Below, in pieces: positions 11,237-22,891 of a stretch of 64,000 nt of DNA. The translations under genes and the position numbers were made by a program. The notes below the pieces were generated by a model that ran no database searches, was not told the DNA's origin, and saw only the letters and a program-made list of their open reading frames with translations. Every line of letters starts with the position of its first letter. The first letter of the stretch is position 1. Source of the stretch: Silene latifolia (taxonomy: Eukaryota > Streptophyta > Magnoliopsida > Caryophyllales > Caryophyllaceae); contig NC_133536.1 of assembly GCF_048544455.1 (NCBI RefSeq), positions 30,692,152 to 30,756,151 of the forward strand, in the 5' to 3' direction.

Positions 11237-12544
11237 TGTGTAGTTGTTGACGGAGCTGTATGACGGGATTGTTATTGAGTTTTTTTGTTGATTATATTTG
11301 GTATGGAGAGTTGATTATTCAGTTGAGCATAACACGGAGGGTGTTACTGCCGATTATGCATAGCGAATCGTTACTGCCAGATGTGCATAGTAAGTAATTA
11401 CTACTGCTAGATATAGTTGCTCATAGTAAGTGATTACTACTGCCAGTTGTGCATAGTACGGAGGGTACTACTGCCAGTTGAGCATGGTATGAGAGTACCA
11501 CTGCCAGTTGAGTTGAGCATAGCATGGCGTTAAGGGGTTGTGCTACTGCTAGTGACGTAAGTGAGTTGTAGGGATGAAGTAATGAGAATTTGAAGGCCGT
11601 CTATTTTGGTTGGATTATTATTGTTGTTTAGTTTATTTCTACTTAACCTCGTGGTTGACCGTGTATTCTTGAACGCCTGTGATGAACCATAAATGGGGAG
11701 CATATTTGCAGGTGCTTAAGATTAGCTGACTTGGGAGCTTATGGGGATGCGTGAGGATTCGGCAAGACTACCTAAATGTCTAGATCACATAGTTTCAGAC
11801 AGTTGTCATTTGTATTTAATTCCGCTGCGAGATGTATTAATTATTTCAGTTGTAAGTAAAGTTGTAATAAAACCATTAAATGATTATGATATTAGTAAAG
11901 TACTTGGTTTTGTTTATCTTTATTATTCACTACCTCGAGAAACCGAGATGGTAACACTCTTATTTATCTAGGAAGGCCTAGTTAAGGCTCTTAGATAAAT
12001 GAGGGTGTTACCCAGTTGAGTTGAGCATGGCACGGTGTTAAGGGGGTTATGCTACTGCTAGTGAAATCGTTGAGTTAGTTACAGTATGGTTGGACGAGTT
12101 GGCAATGACTGGATATCGGTTGGTTGTGTTTTGTATTGAATAATTATTGTTGTTTAGTTTATTCCTACTCAACCTCATAGTTGACAGTGTATTCGTGAAC
12201 ACCTATGATGAACCGTAACTGAGGAGCAGACTTGGCAGGTACTTGAGACTAGTTGGCTAGGAGCTTGGGAGGCGTGTGAGGACTTAGACTGGACAACTTA
12301 GCTTTAGCTCACTATTTAGTTACTTATCACCACTAGTTGTCTTTTAAATTCTGCTGTAAGATTATATTGTATTTATTTTGAGAAGAAAACAAAATATATG
12401 TATAAGCCATTTGAGTTTAATTTATTTAAATTGCCTTGGTTTGCTAAACTCTTTTATTCACTACCTCTGACATTTTGAGATAGTAACAGTCTCATTTATT
12501 TAGGAAGGCCTAGTTAAGGCTCTTAGATAAATATGGGTGTTACA
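11237..12544 (+). repeat. Right part of disrupted Gypsy LTR
   Basis: The continuation of 1730-2229. It ends GGGTGTTACA at 12544 and is followed by a primer site, so it is a plus-strand 5' LTR. Two layers of repetition are visible. At 11320-11560 a short unit around TACTGCCAGTTGTGCATAGT recurs about seven times in degenerate form. Then a block of about 0.5 kb occurs twice (11507-12012 and 12013-12544). The 76-codon ORF at 11741-11971 has no recognisable protein. Confidence 0.7.
11507..12544 (+). repeat. Tandem duplication within the Gypsy LTR
   Basis: Two diverged copies of a unit of about 0.5 kb, roughly 11507-12012 and 12013-12544. Both begin GAGTTGAGCAT and end with AGGCCTAGTTAAGGCTCTTA followed by a GGTGTTAC. 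Only the second copy is followed by the primer site. The first copy therefore carries a duplicated LTR 3' end in the middle of the LTR. Confidence 0.7.
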
Positions 12545-12547
12545 AAG

Positions 12548-12559
12548 TGGTATCAAAGC
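12548..12559 (+). other. Primer binding site, slightly changed
   Basis: TGGTATCAAAGC is the tRNA-iMet primer site with one mismatch (G to A). It lies 3 nt after the LTR end at 12544. Confidence 0.8.
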
Positions 12560-13896
12560 GAACGATCATCAGGCCTAAACCAATGAACAATAATGAACAT
12601 AGATGGTGTCTAATAAAATGAACCCCGGGATAGAAACTGTTAGGAGCCCCATCTTAGGCTTGGGATGAGTAGGGCCCCTCACTCCAAACCATTGGTCTTC
12701 TTAGTTTTGAACCAGAAACCCTGAGAGAAAATTTGAGAGTATGTCATAGTTATAATGAGGTATATTATGATTCAGAGGATATTTGATATGAAGTTACTAA
12801 CATTAGTGCAAGGAGAGATTACGGTAAGTATTTTGAATGATTGTTGGCTTGGCCATAAGATGAGAATTGATATTGTTAATGGATGAAATGAGGATTTGAT
12901 GTTGAATTGTTTTTTTTTATCAAGAGCATGCGTGTAATTGTAAATGTGGTTGGATGTTGTGTGATAATAGTATCATGTCTAGTGATATGTGGCTATGTGA
13001 ATCCCAAAACCATGTTATTTACGATATTATGAAATAATTAAACTTGTGATAGGAATGCTTTAGAATAGATGCTAGTCCTGTGGGAAGTATGATGGCCAAG
13101 TTATGTTGATACATGTATAGGAGGGTGTTAATAAGGGCTTATGACCTAGTAAAAAGGAACCTAGAGCTGAACCTTATTCTGTCAGATTTTTACCCATATT
13201 TGATCTAGCTGTCGTTTGACCTTTGTTTATCGTATAAGGTTGAAATTTTTATGAGTGATAACCCGGCGAGTTAGCTTTCCAATGTCATTGGTCTCATATT
13301 TAAAAGTTATATGGTTTGCGATAAATAAATATTTTATTGGACAGTGGTCAGAATGTTTCTGTACAGTTATGTTTTTGACAAACGATTTTGTAAAATTTCT
13401 TATTTAGTTTGTACTTAAGATTTTTCCCTAATTCCAATTTCACTGTTTAGAAGATTCATATATGTTTTAAAATTGATAAGCCACGTTACAAGATAATATT
13501 TTGACATTTAGTAGTGATTTTTACAAGTTGGCCCAAGTTTTTGACAAATCGATGATCAGTTTCTGTTTGGACCAACTAGATTGTAAAAATCTTTATAAAA
13601 TGGTTGTTCGAGGTTTGAATTCGAATCTTTTTATCATGTTTTGAAAACTCCTTATATTTTCTGGAAAGTATAAAAACTCAACGTGGAATGTAACGGTTAT
13701 TTAATGGTGATTTTTGAAAAGTACAGCTTGACTTTGATTTCTGAAAACGCGAGTTATACCAAAAGTTCAATATAAATGCTTTATCAATTCTTAAACTATG
13801 ATAGTTGAGATATAGAAGTTACGATAGGGGAACCAAAGGAGGGGTAAGATAGGATACAGTTGACTACACCTTGTTTTGATTGTAGTAGTAGTTCCG

Positions 13897-13926
13897 AAAC
13901 TTCGGGACGAAGTTTTTTTTAGGGGG
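13897..13926 (+). other. Hairpin and polypurine tract, first copy
   Basis: AAACTTCG (13897-13904), loop GGA, then CGAAGTTT (13908-13915) form a perfect 8-bp inverted repeat followed by a T run and AGGGGGG. This matches the 3' end of Tekay/Del-type Gypsy elements just before the LTR. No LTR start (TGTAATACC) follows directly, so this copy looks like a duplicated end. Confidence 0.6.
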
Positions 13927-14118
13927 GTAGAATATGACACTTCATGTTTTGAGTTTACTTTAAGATACATTTCTGTGTTTTAACTTTATTTTGTGATGCA
14001 TTTTGATAAGTTGATATAACTTGATAATAATAAATGGTTAATTGTGTTGCAATGATCAGAAGTTGGCATGGTAGCCAGTTGTAAGGGTGTTTATAGAAGT
14101 TTTGTAGTATTTCTGGGT

Positions 14119-14171
14119 GAACTTCGGGATGAAGTTCTTTTTTAGGGGGGAGGGGGGGGGGGGGAGAGAGA
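14119..14171 (+). other. Hairpin and polypurine tract, second copy
   Basis: GAACTTC (14119-14125) and GAAGTTC (14131-14137) form a 7-bp stem, followed by a T run and a long G-rich tract (about 14144-14168). The LTR start TGTAATACC follows at about 14172. This is the usual plus-strand primer and LTR junction. Confidence 0.65.
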
Positions 14172-14249
14172 CTGTAATACCCCGTAATTTGATAACAATA
14201 ATAATAATAACAACAATAACATTAATATTAACAATAACATTAATATTAA
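14172..14249 (+). repeat. Start of a Gypsy LTR
   Basis: TGTAATACCCCG right after a polypurine tract marks the first bases of a Tekay-like Gypsy LTR. The LTR runs directly into the microsatellite at about 14250, and its far end cannot be placed with confidence. Confidence 0.65.
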
Positions 14250-14935
<686 letters not shown>

Positions 14936-15022
14936 GGTTGGTTAGGAGAGGGTCCCTCTCTAGGAAAAAGGCGATTAGCAGGCGATTCCGATGATCACCG
15001 GTTAATCTCTTCTTCTCCGATC

Positions 15023-16570
15023 ATGGCAAGACCAAAAAAAGATCGTTATTACTGTTCTGCAGCCTCGACGGGGTCGATCTAAGGAGGAGACTGCGCCTTC
15101 TATCCCGATAGGTAACCCTAATTCTGTTAATCATCTAATTAATACAGCTTTAGATAAATCTGCTACTATGCGTAGTTCTCGACAAACTCTTCCTGGGGCT
15201 GGATCGATGGGACGGGGGAAGAGTCCCCTTGTCTCTGAGACTTCAGGTTTGGTAGTTAATCCGGCCTCTACTTCGGCTACAATTATTCCTGCGACGACTA
15301 CTGTTTCCGAGAGTTAGAGTACTGATGGTGCCCAAAATGAAAAACTGGCACCATCTTCTGGTACTGCTCCATCTACGACAGAACCTCTAAGAAGATCACG
15401 TGGGTTGACAAAGTTACTCAATCTGCAGTGGGTGAGGAATTGAGGAGTATTCGTGACTCAAATCAGTCTGGGGAGGTGGGTATTGAGGTTGATGATGTTC
15501 ATAGTGAACTGGATTACTGGCAGAACATGCTAGTGGGACAATTCCTTGGGGGTAAACCATCCGTTATTCAGGTCAAGGACTTTCTCGCCAAGCAATGGAA
15601 CCATGTCTCTAAACCATATGTTCTTTACTTCAAGAAAGGGTGGTTCTATTTCAGGTTCTCTACAGTGGAAGACATGAACACCATCTTAAGGGGTAATGCT
15701 TGGAGTTTGAGTGGGCATTCCCTCCTTCTTAAGCAATGGACTCCTCTTTTCCCTACTCAGCTGGACACTATCTCAAAGGTGCCTGTATGGGTACTTTTTC
15801 ATAATCTAGATCCTCATCTTTGGTCAGCATCTTCTCTTAGCAAGATAGTTAGTAAAATTGGTACACCTCTCTATGCTGATCCTGTTACCACTAATAAGGA
15901 GAGGTTATCATTTGCTCGCGTTATGGTGGAAGTTGATCTCTCTGGACCACTGCTTGATAATGTTGTCATTAACTCTCCTTTTATGGGACAAATTATTCAG
16001 GATGTGGAGTATGAATGGTTACCTTACTATTGTACTCACTTTAAGAAACTTAGACATGAAAAAAAGGTCTGCAAGCAGCTCAAACAGAAGGCCAAGACAA
16101 ATTTAGCGCTTGGCTGTTCTTCTACTGATGAATAAAAGGTGTCTGAGGACAATAACATTAGTGAAACTGTTCCTCAGACAATGGTTGATCTTACCCTTGG
16201 TAGCAAGGCTCTGACTGCTGGTTCAGGTGGGGGTTGTCAGCCTGACTCAGTGGCCCCTGTCCCTGCTCCCTTGCTGACTAGTGAGAGGGCTTCCTTGGAC
16301 CATCCGGAGCATGGTGAGTCAAAGACTCCATGCCCAGCTTCGGCTCTGCCCAATAGCTTCTGGACCACTAGTCATGAGCTGGATCTTAATATTCAGGTGG
16401 TGACTGAGCAGCAGTCTCAGTCTCCAATACCTGTCTCATTAAACCAGTTTGGTATTTTGGATTGTGTAGAGGATGGAGTGAATGGGGCTATTACTACAGG
16501 TAGTGTTAAGAAAGTTTGCACAGTGGTTCATCAACTCGGTATCCCAAAAGGCCCTACGTGGGCAGAATAG
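15023..16570 (+). pseudogene. LINE ORF1 (DUF4283-like, zinc knuckle), broken
   Basis: The nucleic-acid-binding ORF1 of a plant L1 element. The likely start is ATG at 15023 (MARPKK), after which the frame shifts at an A run. The N-terminal part is low-complexity and Ser/Thr/Pro-rich, with a TAG near 15316 and another shift before 15428. The open stretch 15428-16135 holds the DUF4283-like region (YVLYFKKGWFYFRF, then VPVWVLFHNLDPHLW). It ends with a CCHC knuckle that has lost its second Cys (CTHFKKLRHEKKVC; the family pattern is CX2CX4HX4C). A TAA at 16133-16135 precedes the in-frame-like tail to 16570. It cannot produce full-length ORF1 protein. Confidence 0.82.
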
Positions 16571-16611
16571 GAGGTTAGTGAAGCAGAGGACACACCTCCA
16601 CTTCACTCTCC

Positions 16612-19600
16612 ATGAAGATAGGGGTTTGGAATATTAGGGGGGTGAATAAGCTTTTAAAGCAATTAGAGGTTATTTCAGTTTTCAATAAAAATAATTTAGA
16701 CATTATGGGTATTGTTGAAACTAGAGTTAGAAATAAAAATGCTTTCTCTCTACAGAGGAAGAAGTTTAAGCAATTCTTTATTTTGGACAACTACTCATCT
16801 CATCTAAATGGCAGGATTTGGGTTATTTGGAAGGATTCTTCTCTCAATGTTCAGGTGCAGAATAAAAATAGTCAATGGATTCATCTCTCGATCTCTCAGG
16901 GGGCTCATGTCTTGGAAATTACCTTCGTGTATGGTTTTAATCACCTTGCACAAAGACTACCCTTATGGGATTTTTTGGTTAGTAATGCTGGTTGTAGTTC
17001 TCTTTGGCTTGTTCTTGGAGATGTTAATTGTGTGCGTACTGTTGAGGAAAGAATTAGTTCTGATCCCCCTAATGTTGTAGCTATGAATGAATTTAATGAA
17101 GCTATTGCTAGTGCTGGTCTTGATGAGATTAGAACCCAGGGTTGTTGTTTCACTTGGACAAACAAGCAGGATCATGAGGAGAGAAAATGGGTGAGATTGG
17201 ATAGAGCTTTGGTTAATTCTTCTTGGTTATTGGCCTTCTCTGACTCCTATGCAGAGGCACTCACTGCAGGGATATCTGATCACTCTCCCCTGGTCATCTC
17301 CCTTGAGGCCAATGCACCTGCTAGGAATTACTTTTTTAAATACTTAAATTGTTGGGGTCAGGACAAGCAATTCAAGTCTCTTGTTTGTGCAGAACGGGAG
17401 AACAGTATTAAGGGGTGTGCAATGTATACTCTGGTTCAACACCTTCGTTGTTTAAAAGGGAAGTTAAAAGGGTTGCATAGGGAGCAATATGCAAACATCA
17501 ATGCTAAAGTGATTAAGTTGCAGCAGCAGCTCCATTTATGCCAGGAAAAACTCCAGCTGGATCCTAACAATAGAGAGCTTTGCCTGGAGGAGGAACATAT
17601 CAGCAAGGAATATTGCAAATTTTGAAATGTTGAGTTGAGTATAGTTTTTCAAAGAGCAAAAGACTTTGAAATTAAATTGGGGGATGCCAGCACAACTTAC
17701 TTCTCTTCTAAGGTGGCTGCTAGAAGGAATTCATCAAATATCAGAAAAGTTGTTGACCAACATGGGGTTGTGTGCACTACCTTTCAAGATATTTCTAAAG
17801 CTTTTCTAGATTACTATGTCAGTTTGTTGGAGACTGCTAGAGATGTGACTGAGTTTGATTCTTCTCTTATGAAGAATGGACACATTCTAAGATCCTCTGA
17901 AGGCTGTCAACTGCTTGAGCCTGTTACTCCTTCTGAGATCAAAGCTGCCCTTTTTTCTATTGATGCTAATAAGAGCCCAGGGCCAGATGGGTACACTTTA
18001 GGTTCTTTAAAGATGCTTGGGACAGCATCCATGATAGTTTTACAACTGCTATTTTGGATTTTTTCAAGACTGGCAAACTATTAAAGGAGGTTAACTCTAC
18101 TCTTATTACCCTCATTCCCAAAGGTACCTCCCCTACTTCTGTCTTGAAGTATAGGCCTATATCTTGTTGTACTACCATTTACAAGACTATCAGCAAGATC
18201 CTCACTTCGAGGCTCCATAAAGTTATGCCTCACATAGTGGGTATGGAGCAGGCTGCTTTTGTTGCTGACAGATCTATATTTTACAACACAATGTTGGCTA
18301 ATGAATTAGTGAGGGGCTATGATCGAAAACATAAAACTCCTAGATGTGTGGTTAAAGTGGATATTCGAAAAGCCTTTGATACTGTTAACTGGGATTTTTT
18401 GAAAGCAATTCTTCCTCAGTTTGGCATTCCTCAGGCTTTCTGTGATTGGATTATTGCTTTGGTAACTAGCTCAAGGTTCTCTTTGAAAATTAATGGGAGT
18501 ACTGAGGATTACTTTGAAGGTAAGAGGGGGCTAAGGCAGGGAGACCCACTTTTCTCCCTCTTATTTGTCCTCTGTATGGAAGTCCTCACCGGGATTTTCA
18601 AGGGTTTAAAGAAGGTACCTCAGTTCAGTTTCCACCCTAAATGTGTCTAGCTTGATTTAACCCATCTCATCTTTGCAGATGATTTGCTGGTTTTTGTTAG
18701 AGGGGACCTTCCTTCAGTGCAGGCTATTAAACAATGTCTGAACCTTTTTTTCCTGCTACTCAAGGTTGGTTCCTAACCCTAGTAAGACCAACGTTTACTT
18801 TGCTGGTTCACCAGAGATCTCCTTCAACCACTACTTGCAAAAATAAAGAACAAATTGGGTCACTGGGCAAATTTGCAGCTCTCCTATGCTGGCAAGGTGA
18901 CTCTTCTTAACTCTGTTATTTTTGGAATAGAAGCTTATTGGTGTGCTAGCCTCCTGCTTCCAAAAGGGATTATTAAATAACTAGAGTCTGAGTGTAGGAA
19001 ATTCTTATGGGGCACTGCTAGCAACAGGCGTTTTATATTCTTTAGCTGGGAGAAAGTTTGCAGAGCTCGTAAACAAGGTGGCATGGGTATTAGGGAGGTG
19101 CTTAGTTGGAACAAAGCTTTATTATTACATATGTTCTGGAAGCTTTGCCATAAAAACACATCAACATGGATGCAATGGTCCACTCATTACATCTTCAAGC
19201 AGTCTTCATGTTGGGATCTTGCTGCTGAGACTTGTGCTTCTCCCATCTGGACTCAAATCCTCAAAATCAGAGACGAATTTGTTCAGAAAGTGGGGTCTAG
19301 AGGAGTAGCCCAACATTGCTTTCAAACCTGGATGACTCGGCAAAAATTTCCCTTACATGAGGCTTATAACCTTTTTCATGGTGAGCATTTTGAGCCCAAA
19401 TGGATGCGCCCCATTCTGGACACCATTGTTATTCCCAAGCACGCTTTCACTGCTACTTTGGCTGCTCAGAATGGGCTTGCCACTGTGGACAATATTTGTT
19501 CACGGGGGCTGGTCATGGTGAATCGATGCACTCTCTGTTTCAGATCTAATGAGGATGATAGGCACTTGTTCTTTGACTGCCCATTCTCTAATGGTCTTCT

Positions 19601-19892
19601 ACAACAGATTCTGGTCTGGCAAGGGGTTAATAGGAGGGTTCTGAGTCTGAAGCACGAGCGTTATAAACTGGCTCCGTGTCGAGGGAAGTCTTGGCAAATA
19701 AAGGTAGCTTGTTGTGCTCTTGTTGCTACCATTCATCATATTTGGCAGGAGCGGAACATGAGAATTTTCCAAGGGGTGTGTCATTCGTTTGCCCAGATCC
19801 TTGCTCGGATTAAGTATGAGGTGTGCGTGAAGATTTATGCTTGGCAACGCGGGATTGATAATGATCAACTTCATAGTTTGCTTCTTGGTTGA
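16612..19892 (+). pseudogene. LINE ORF2 (endonuclease-RT), broken
   Basis: The LINE polyprotein that nicks target DNA and reverse-transcribes from the nick. The endonuclease domain (16612 to about 17310) starts MKIGVWNIRG and shows ETR, LGDVN, RLDRAL and SDHSPLV, which cover the expected APE-type catalytic positions. A TGA at 17623-17625 interrupts it in frame. RT follows: NKSPGPDGY, a frameshift near 17995, YRPIS, DIRKAFDTV, GLRQGDP, then FADDLL (18669-18686) after a TAG at 18648-18650. About 18740-18850 appears to be missing sequence between the PSKTNVYF region and the next conserved part. The C-terminal zf-RVT region (IPKHAFTATLAAQN, CTLCFRSNEDDRHLF) runs open from 19083 to 19892. Confidence 0.88.
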
Positions 19893-19985
19893 GGTCTCTT
19901 GTATATTGTTTATATAAGTTAGTTGGTGGAGATGTAAAACTTTTGTTTCTTGTTGTTCCTAATGAGAATTGCTGACTTTCTCCAA

Positions 19986-20050
19986 AATAATAATAATAAT
20001 AATTATTATTATTATTACTAATAACTGTACTATAATAGTAGTAGTAGTAC

Positions 20051-20083
<33 letters not shown>

Positions 20084-20088
20084 CAACG

Positions 20089-20135
<47 letters not shown>

Positions 20136-20160
20136 AATGACTAAGAAGAATAACATTACT
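19986..20160. repeat. AAT/ATT/AAC microsatellite after the LINE
   Basis: AAT repeats change to ATT, then to a short GTAGTAGTA tract, AAT again and an AAC run (about 20080-20132). The inverted AAT/ATT arms (about 19987-20016) could fold on themselves. It is either the LINE tail or the right part of the microsatellite that the LINE entered. Confidence 0.9.
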
Positions 20161-21137
20161 AATAATAATATTAACACTAGTAATTATACAAATTTGAGTG
20201 ATTAGCTAGGTAGCCACCACGAACCACGGTTCACTATCAATCCTAATTAGGTGAAATAATGGAGCACCAATTTGCTAGATTGTTGTTCAAAGTCTAGCCG
20301 TGTATCATCCTAATTTTAGTGATTAGGTAGCTACCACAAACCACCAACAATCCTAATTTAAATAATTAATTAAATAAAAATTGACATACCTTAATTTCAT
20401 CTTTAAAAAACAAATAAAATTTGATTGATTAATTAAAACTCAACAAATAATATTAATAATTGATAAACAAGTAAATTAATTTATTGAATGGTAAATTAGA
20501 ATCCAACTTTTAAGTTTTAAGTCATTTGAGCAATTAAATTAAGTTTAAGGAAAAATGTTGATTTAAGAATTCATTTGGTTCAGTTCTGGATGAAAAGGGT
20601 ACAAAATAGAACGTTTATGAAAAAATGTACGTGAAAAAGTAAAGTTCGTATACGAAAAAACAATTAGGTATTAATAATAGTAATATTAAAATTAAAATTA
20701 ACAATGTTATTAATAATATTATTATTAATTAATATTAATAATAATAATAATAATAATAATAATTAATGTTAATAATAATATTAGCAATAGTAGTAATTAT
20801 ATTAATATGAATATTATTGATTTTAATAACAATAATATTCATTATAATAACAATAATGAGGATGATTAATTAATAATAAATCAACATTTATTAAATGGTA
20901 AATTAGAATCTAACTTTTAAGTTTTAAGTCATTTGAGCAATTAAATTAAGTTTAAGGACAAATGTTGATTTAAGAATTCATTTGGTTCAGTTCTGGGTGA
21001 AAAGGGTAAAAAATAGAACGTTTATGAAAAAATGTATGTGAAAAAAGTAAAGTTCGTATATGAAAAAACAATTAGGTATTAATAATAGTAATATTAAAAT
21101 TAACATTAACAATGTTATTAATATAGTGTCGGGTGTG
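20161..21137. repeat. AT-rich DNA with a 230-bp direct repeat
   Basis: There is no gene here. A block at about 20488-20716 recurs at about 20895-21124, 407 bp downstream, with few differences. Both copies include AATTCATTTGGTTCAGTTCT and an ACAATTAGGTATTAATAA stretch. The space between them is AAT-rich. A smaller repeat (GATTAGGTAGCTACCAC-like) occurs at about 20201-20218 and 20319-20336. It is probably LTR or 3' interior sequence of the Gypsy family, since it leads into the polypurine tract at about 21163. Confidence 0.7.
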
Positions 21138-21174
21138 AACTTCGGGGACGAAGTTATTTTTAAGGGGGGAAGAT
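21138..21174 (+). other. Hairpin and polypurine tract, third copy
   Basis: AACTTCG (21138-21144), loop GGGA, CGAAGTT (21149-21155), then a T run, AAGGGGGGAAGA and the LTR start TGTAATACC at 21175. Because this is the 3' end of an interior, the LTR at 21175 has Gypsy interior sequence on both sides. Confidence 0.7.
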
Positions 21175-22876
21175 TGTAATACCTCGTATTTATAAAGACT
21201 TGGACTTCACCGAGTGGAGGACCAAGTACCCTTTAACAGTAGGCTGGAAGCCAGGAAAAGTGGTCATTCGATCGAGTGACCATCCACTCGACCGAGTGGA
21301 GCTCCCGCTCGATCGAGTGGACCGACCACTCGACCGAGTGCCGGTCGAGTGCAGCTTATACAGGAAGTTTGTTTGGTGAGATGTCGCTCTCGTGGCTTAT
21401 CTCTTCAGATTTTCCACACAAAACCCTTCCCAAACACTATTCCCACCACTCTCTAAACTTCCCCAACATCTCTCTAGAATATCCACCAACAAATCCTCTC
21501 AAAAACCCTAGCATCCAAGTGAAGAATTTTTGCCTCCTTGTTCATCCATTTTGTTTGTAAGTCGATTTATACTCCACTTCCTCTAATCTTATCTTAGTAA
21601 TCTTAATTATCCAGCACACTACCTCGTGAGTAATTAGGTTATGAGAATTAAGATGAGTAATTAAAGAGTTTAATTAGTAGATTTATTATAATAGTTTATA
21701 GTAATGATTGTAGTAATTAATATGTGTAGGGAGCTTCATTGAGGAGCACTTATAGTGAGTAGCTTGTGTATTTGTGAAGATAAATTTGAGGTAGGGTTTC
21801 CCTACTTAGCTATTATGATATGGGTATTTAATTGTGCATTTATTATCATTAATTACATTTGTCTGATGATAGTTGCATTATAACATGTTTTGATAATTAG
21901 GGTTTCACATAAGATGACTTTATGGTAATTATGTGAAGGTAAGTATGGTGAATTGTCACAAGGATGATTACATTGTGTTATAACATGTTAAAGAGCAATT
22001 AAATGAGAAGAAATGAATTAGTGAAGAATTGAGCATGATTATACTTGTTGTGTTAATATAGTTGCATAGTTGTGTTGGTTGGACGTGTTTGGTTTTTTCA
22101 TGGTTTGGTTGACAATGGAGGATATTGAAGGATTATTGGTTACGATTTTGGAGACGGGAGGCGTTGGGAAACCGTCTTCTGCTCAAGTCACCCTTGGATC
22201 TTCCCACTCCAAAGGGGATGTGCACATTTAGTACTTGGGTTACGGAGGGACTCGTGTGGTGAGACACGACGTCTCGCAGGGGACTCGAGTCGCACTCGGG
22301 CCTGGTGCCACGGACGTGTTCCAAGTACCTTGTGTTGATAGTGACGTCGTGGGTGTGTCCTGGTCACCGGTTTGTGGAGATGTATGTTGGAGGGTGACTT
22401 TCATGGGTTTTCATATCTTGTTGGTATGTTGGTTATTACCTTTGCATTGTCATATGAATAAGTAGGATTAGTATTTCATTCATTGAACATTTATATCGTT
22501 AAACTAACACTTGGGTTTTGATATATCTGTGGTGAACCATATTGTGATTTTCGCCCATATGGGGAGCAGTGTTGACATGTTAGCATGATATATTCGAGGA
22601 CTTGGAGAGCGGTCTTCATTAGTCATCACCACTCTTATTTATCTTAGTTTTTGACTATTAAACTCCATTCACATCAATTGGGTTGTACTATTGGGATGGC
22701 TTTTATATTCCTTAAACTTGTAACCATTTAACTTGTTATAACTTATCTATTTACATTATGTTAAGTACTTCTTTACTTGATTGTTCACACTACAAACTTG
22801 GGAAGCCAAGTCTTGTAATGCCTCCATGTGTTGGGAATGCCTAAGGAAAAGGATCCCGACTTATGGGGGTATTACA
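21175..22876 (+). repeat. 5' LTR of Tekay-like Gypsy element
   Basis: A 1702-bp LTR that starts TGTAATACCTCG and ends GGGGGTATTACA, followed by a primer site and gag. Four dyads of the CACTCGAYCGAGTG type cluster near its start (21265-21340). The matching 3' LTR is not in the window, because the element is cut at 47771 by the Athila element. A polypurine tract lies just upstream, so this LTR may be shared with a second, left-hand element. Confidence 0.85.
21265..21351. repeat. CACTCGAYCGAGTG dyad array in the LTR
   Basis: Four copies of a 14-bp dyad with small changes: 21265-21278 (CATTCGATCGAGTG), 21285-21298 (CACTCGACCGAGTG), 21306-21319 (CGCTCGATCGAGTG) and 21327-21340 (CACTCGACCGAGTG). 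A half copy follows at 21341-21351. The same unit recurs in the leader at 23376-23643. The function is unknown. Confidence 0.9.
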
Positions 22877-22879
22877 AAG

Positions 22880-22891
22880 TGTTATCAGATC
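22880..22891 (+). other. Primer binding site, decayed
   Basis: TGTTATCAGATC differs from TGGTATCAGAGC at two positions. It lies 3 nt after the LTR end. The mismatches would weaken tRNA-iMet pairing, in keeping with a decayed element. Confidence 0.75.

Larger units (their letters stand above)
12560..14171 (+). other. Gypsy interior with no coding sequence
   Basis: A 1.6-kb interior between a Gypsy 5' LTR with its primer site and a Gypsy-type polypurine tract. It starts with a leader resembling that of the Tekay-like element (CCTAAACCAATGAAC at 12581-12595, compare 22904-22918). It passes straight to the 3'-end motif (ACTTCGGGACGAAGTT and a G-rich tract, twice). No gag or pol ORF or relic was seen. 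It is either a deletion derivative or a non-autonomous element relying on a full-length relative. Confidence 0.6.
14936..19985 (+). mobile_element. Degraded L1-type LINE
   Basis: A non-LTR retrotransposon of about 5 kb with the plant L1 layout: leader, ORF1 (DUF4283-like domain plus zinc knuckle), then ORF2 (endonuclease, reverse transcriptase, zf-RVT domain). It is nearly full length at the 5' end but carries several stops, frameshifts and at least one deletion. It sits between AAT-rich repeats, so a target duplication cannot be recognised. The 3' boundary is set where unique sequence (CTTTCTCCAAA) turns into AAT repeats, which may be either the LINE tail or the target. Confidence 0.88.

Noticed and set aside
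11741-11971. 76-codon ORF in the Gypsy LTR
   Set aside because: The duplicated copy of the same block at about 12240-12480 does not keep the frame.
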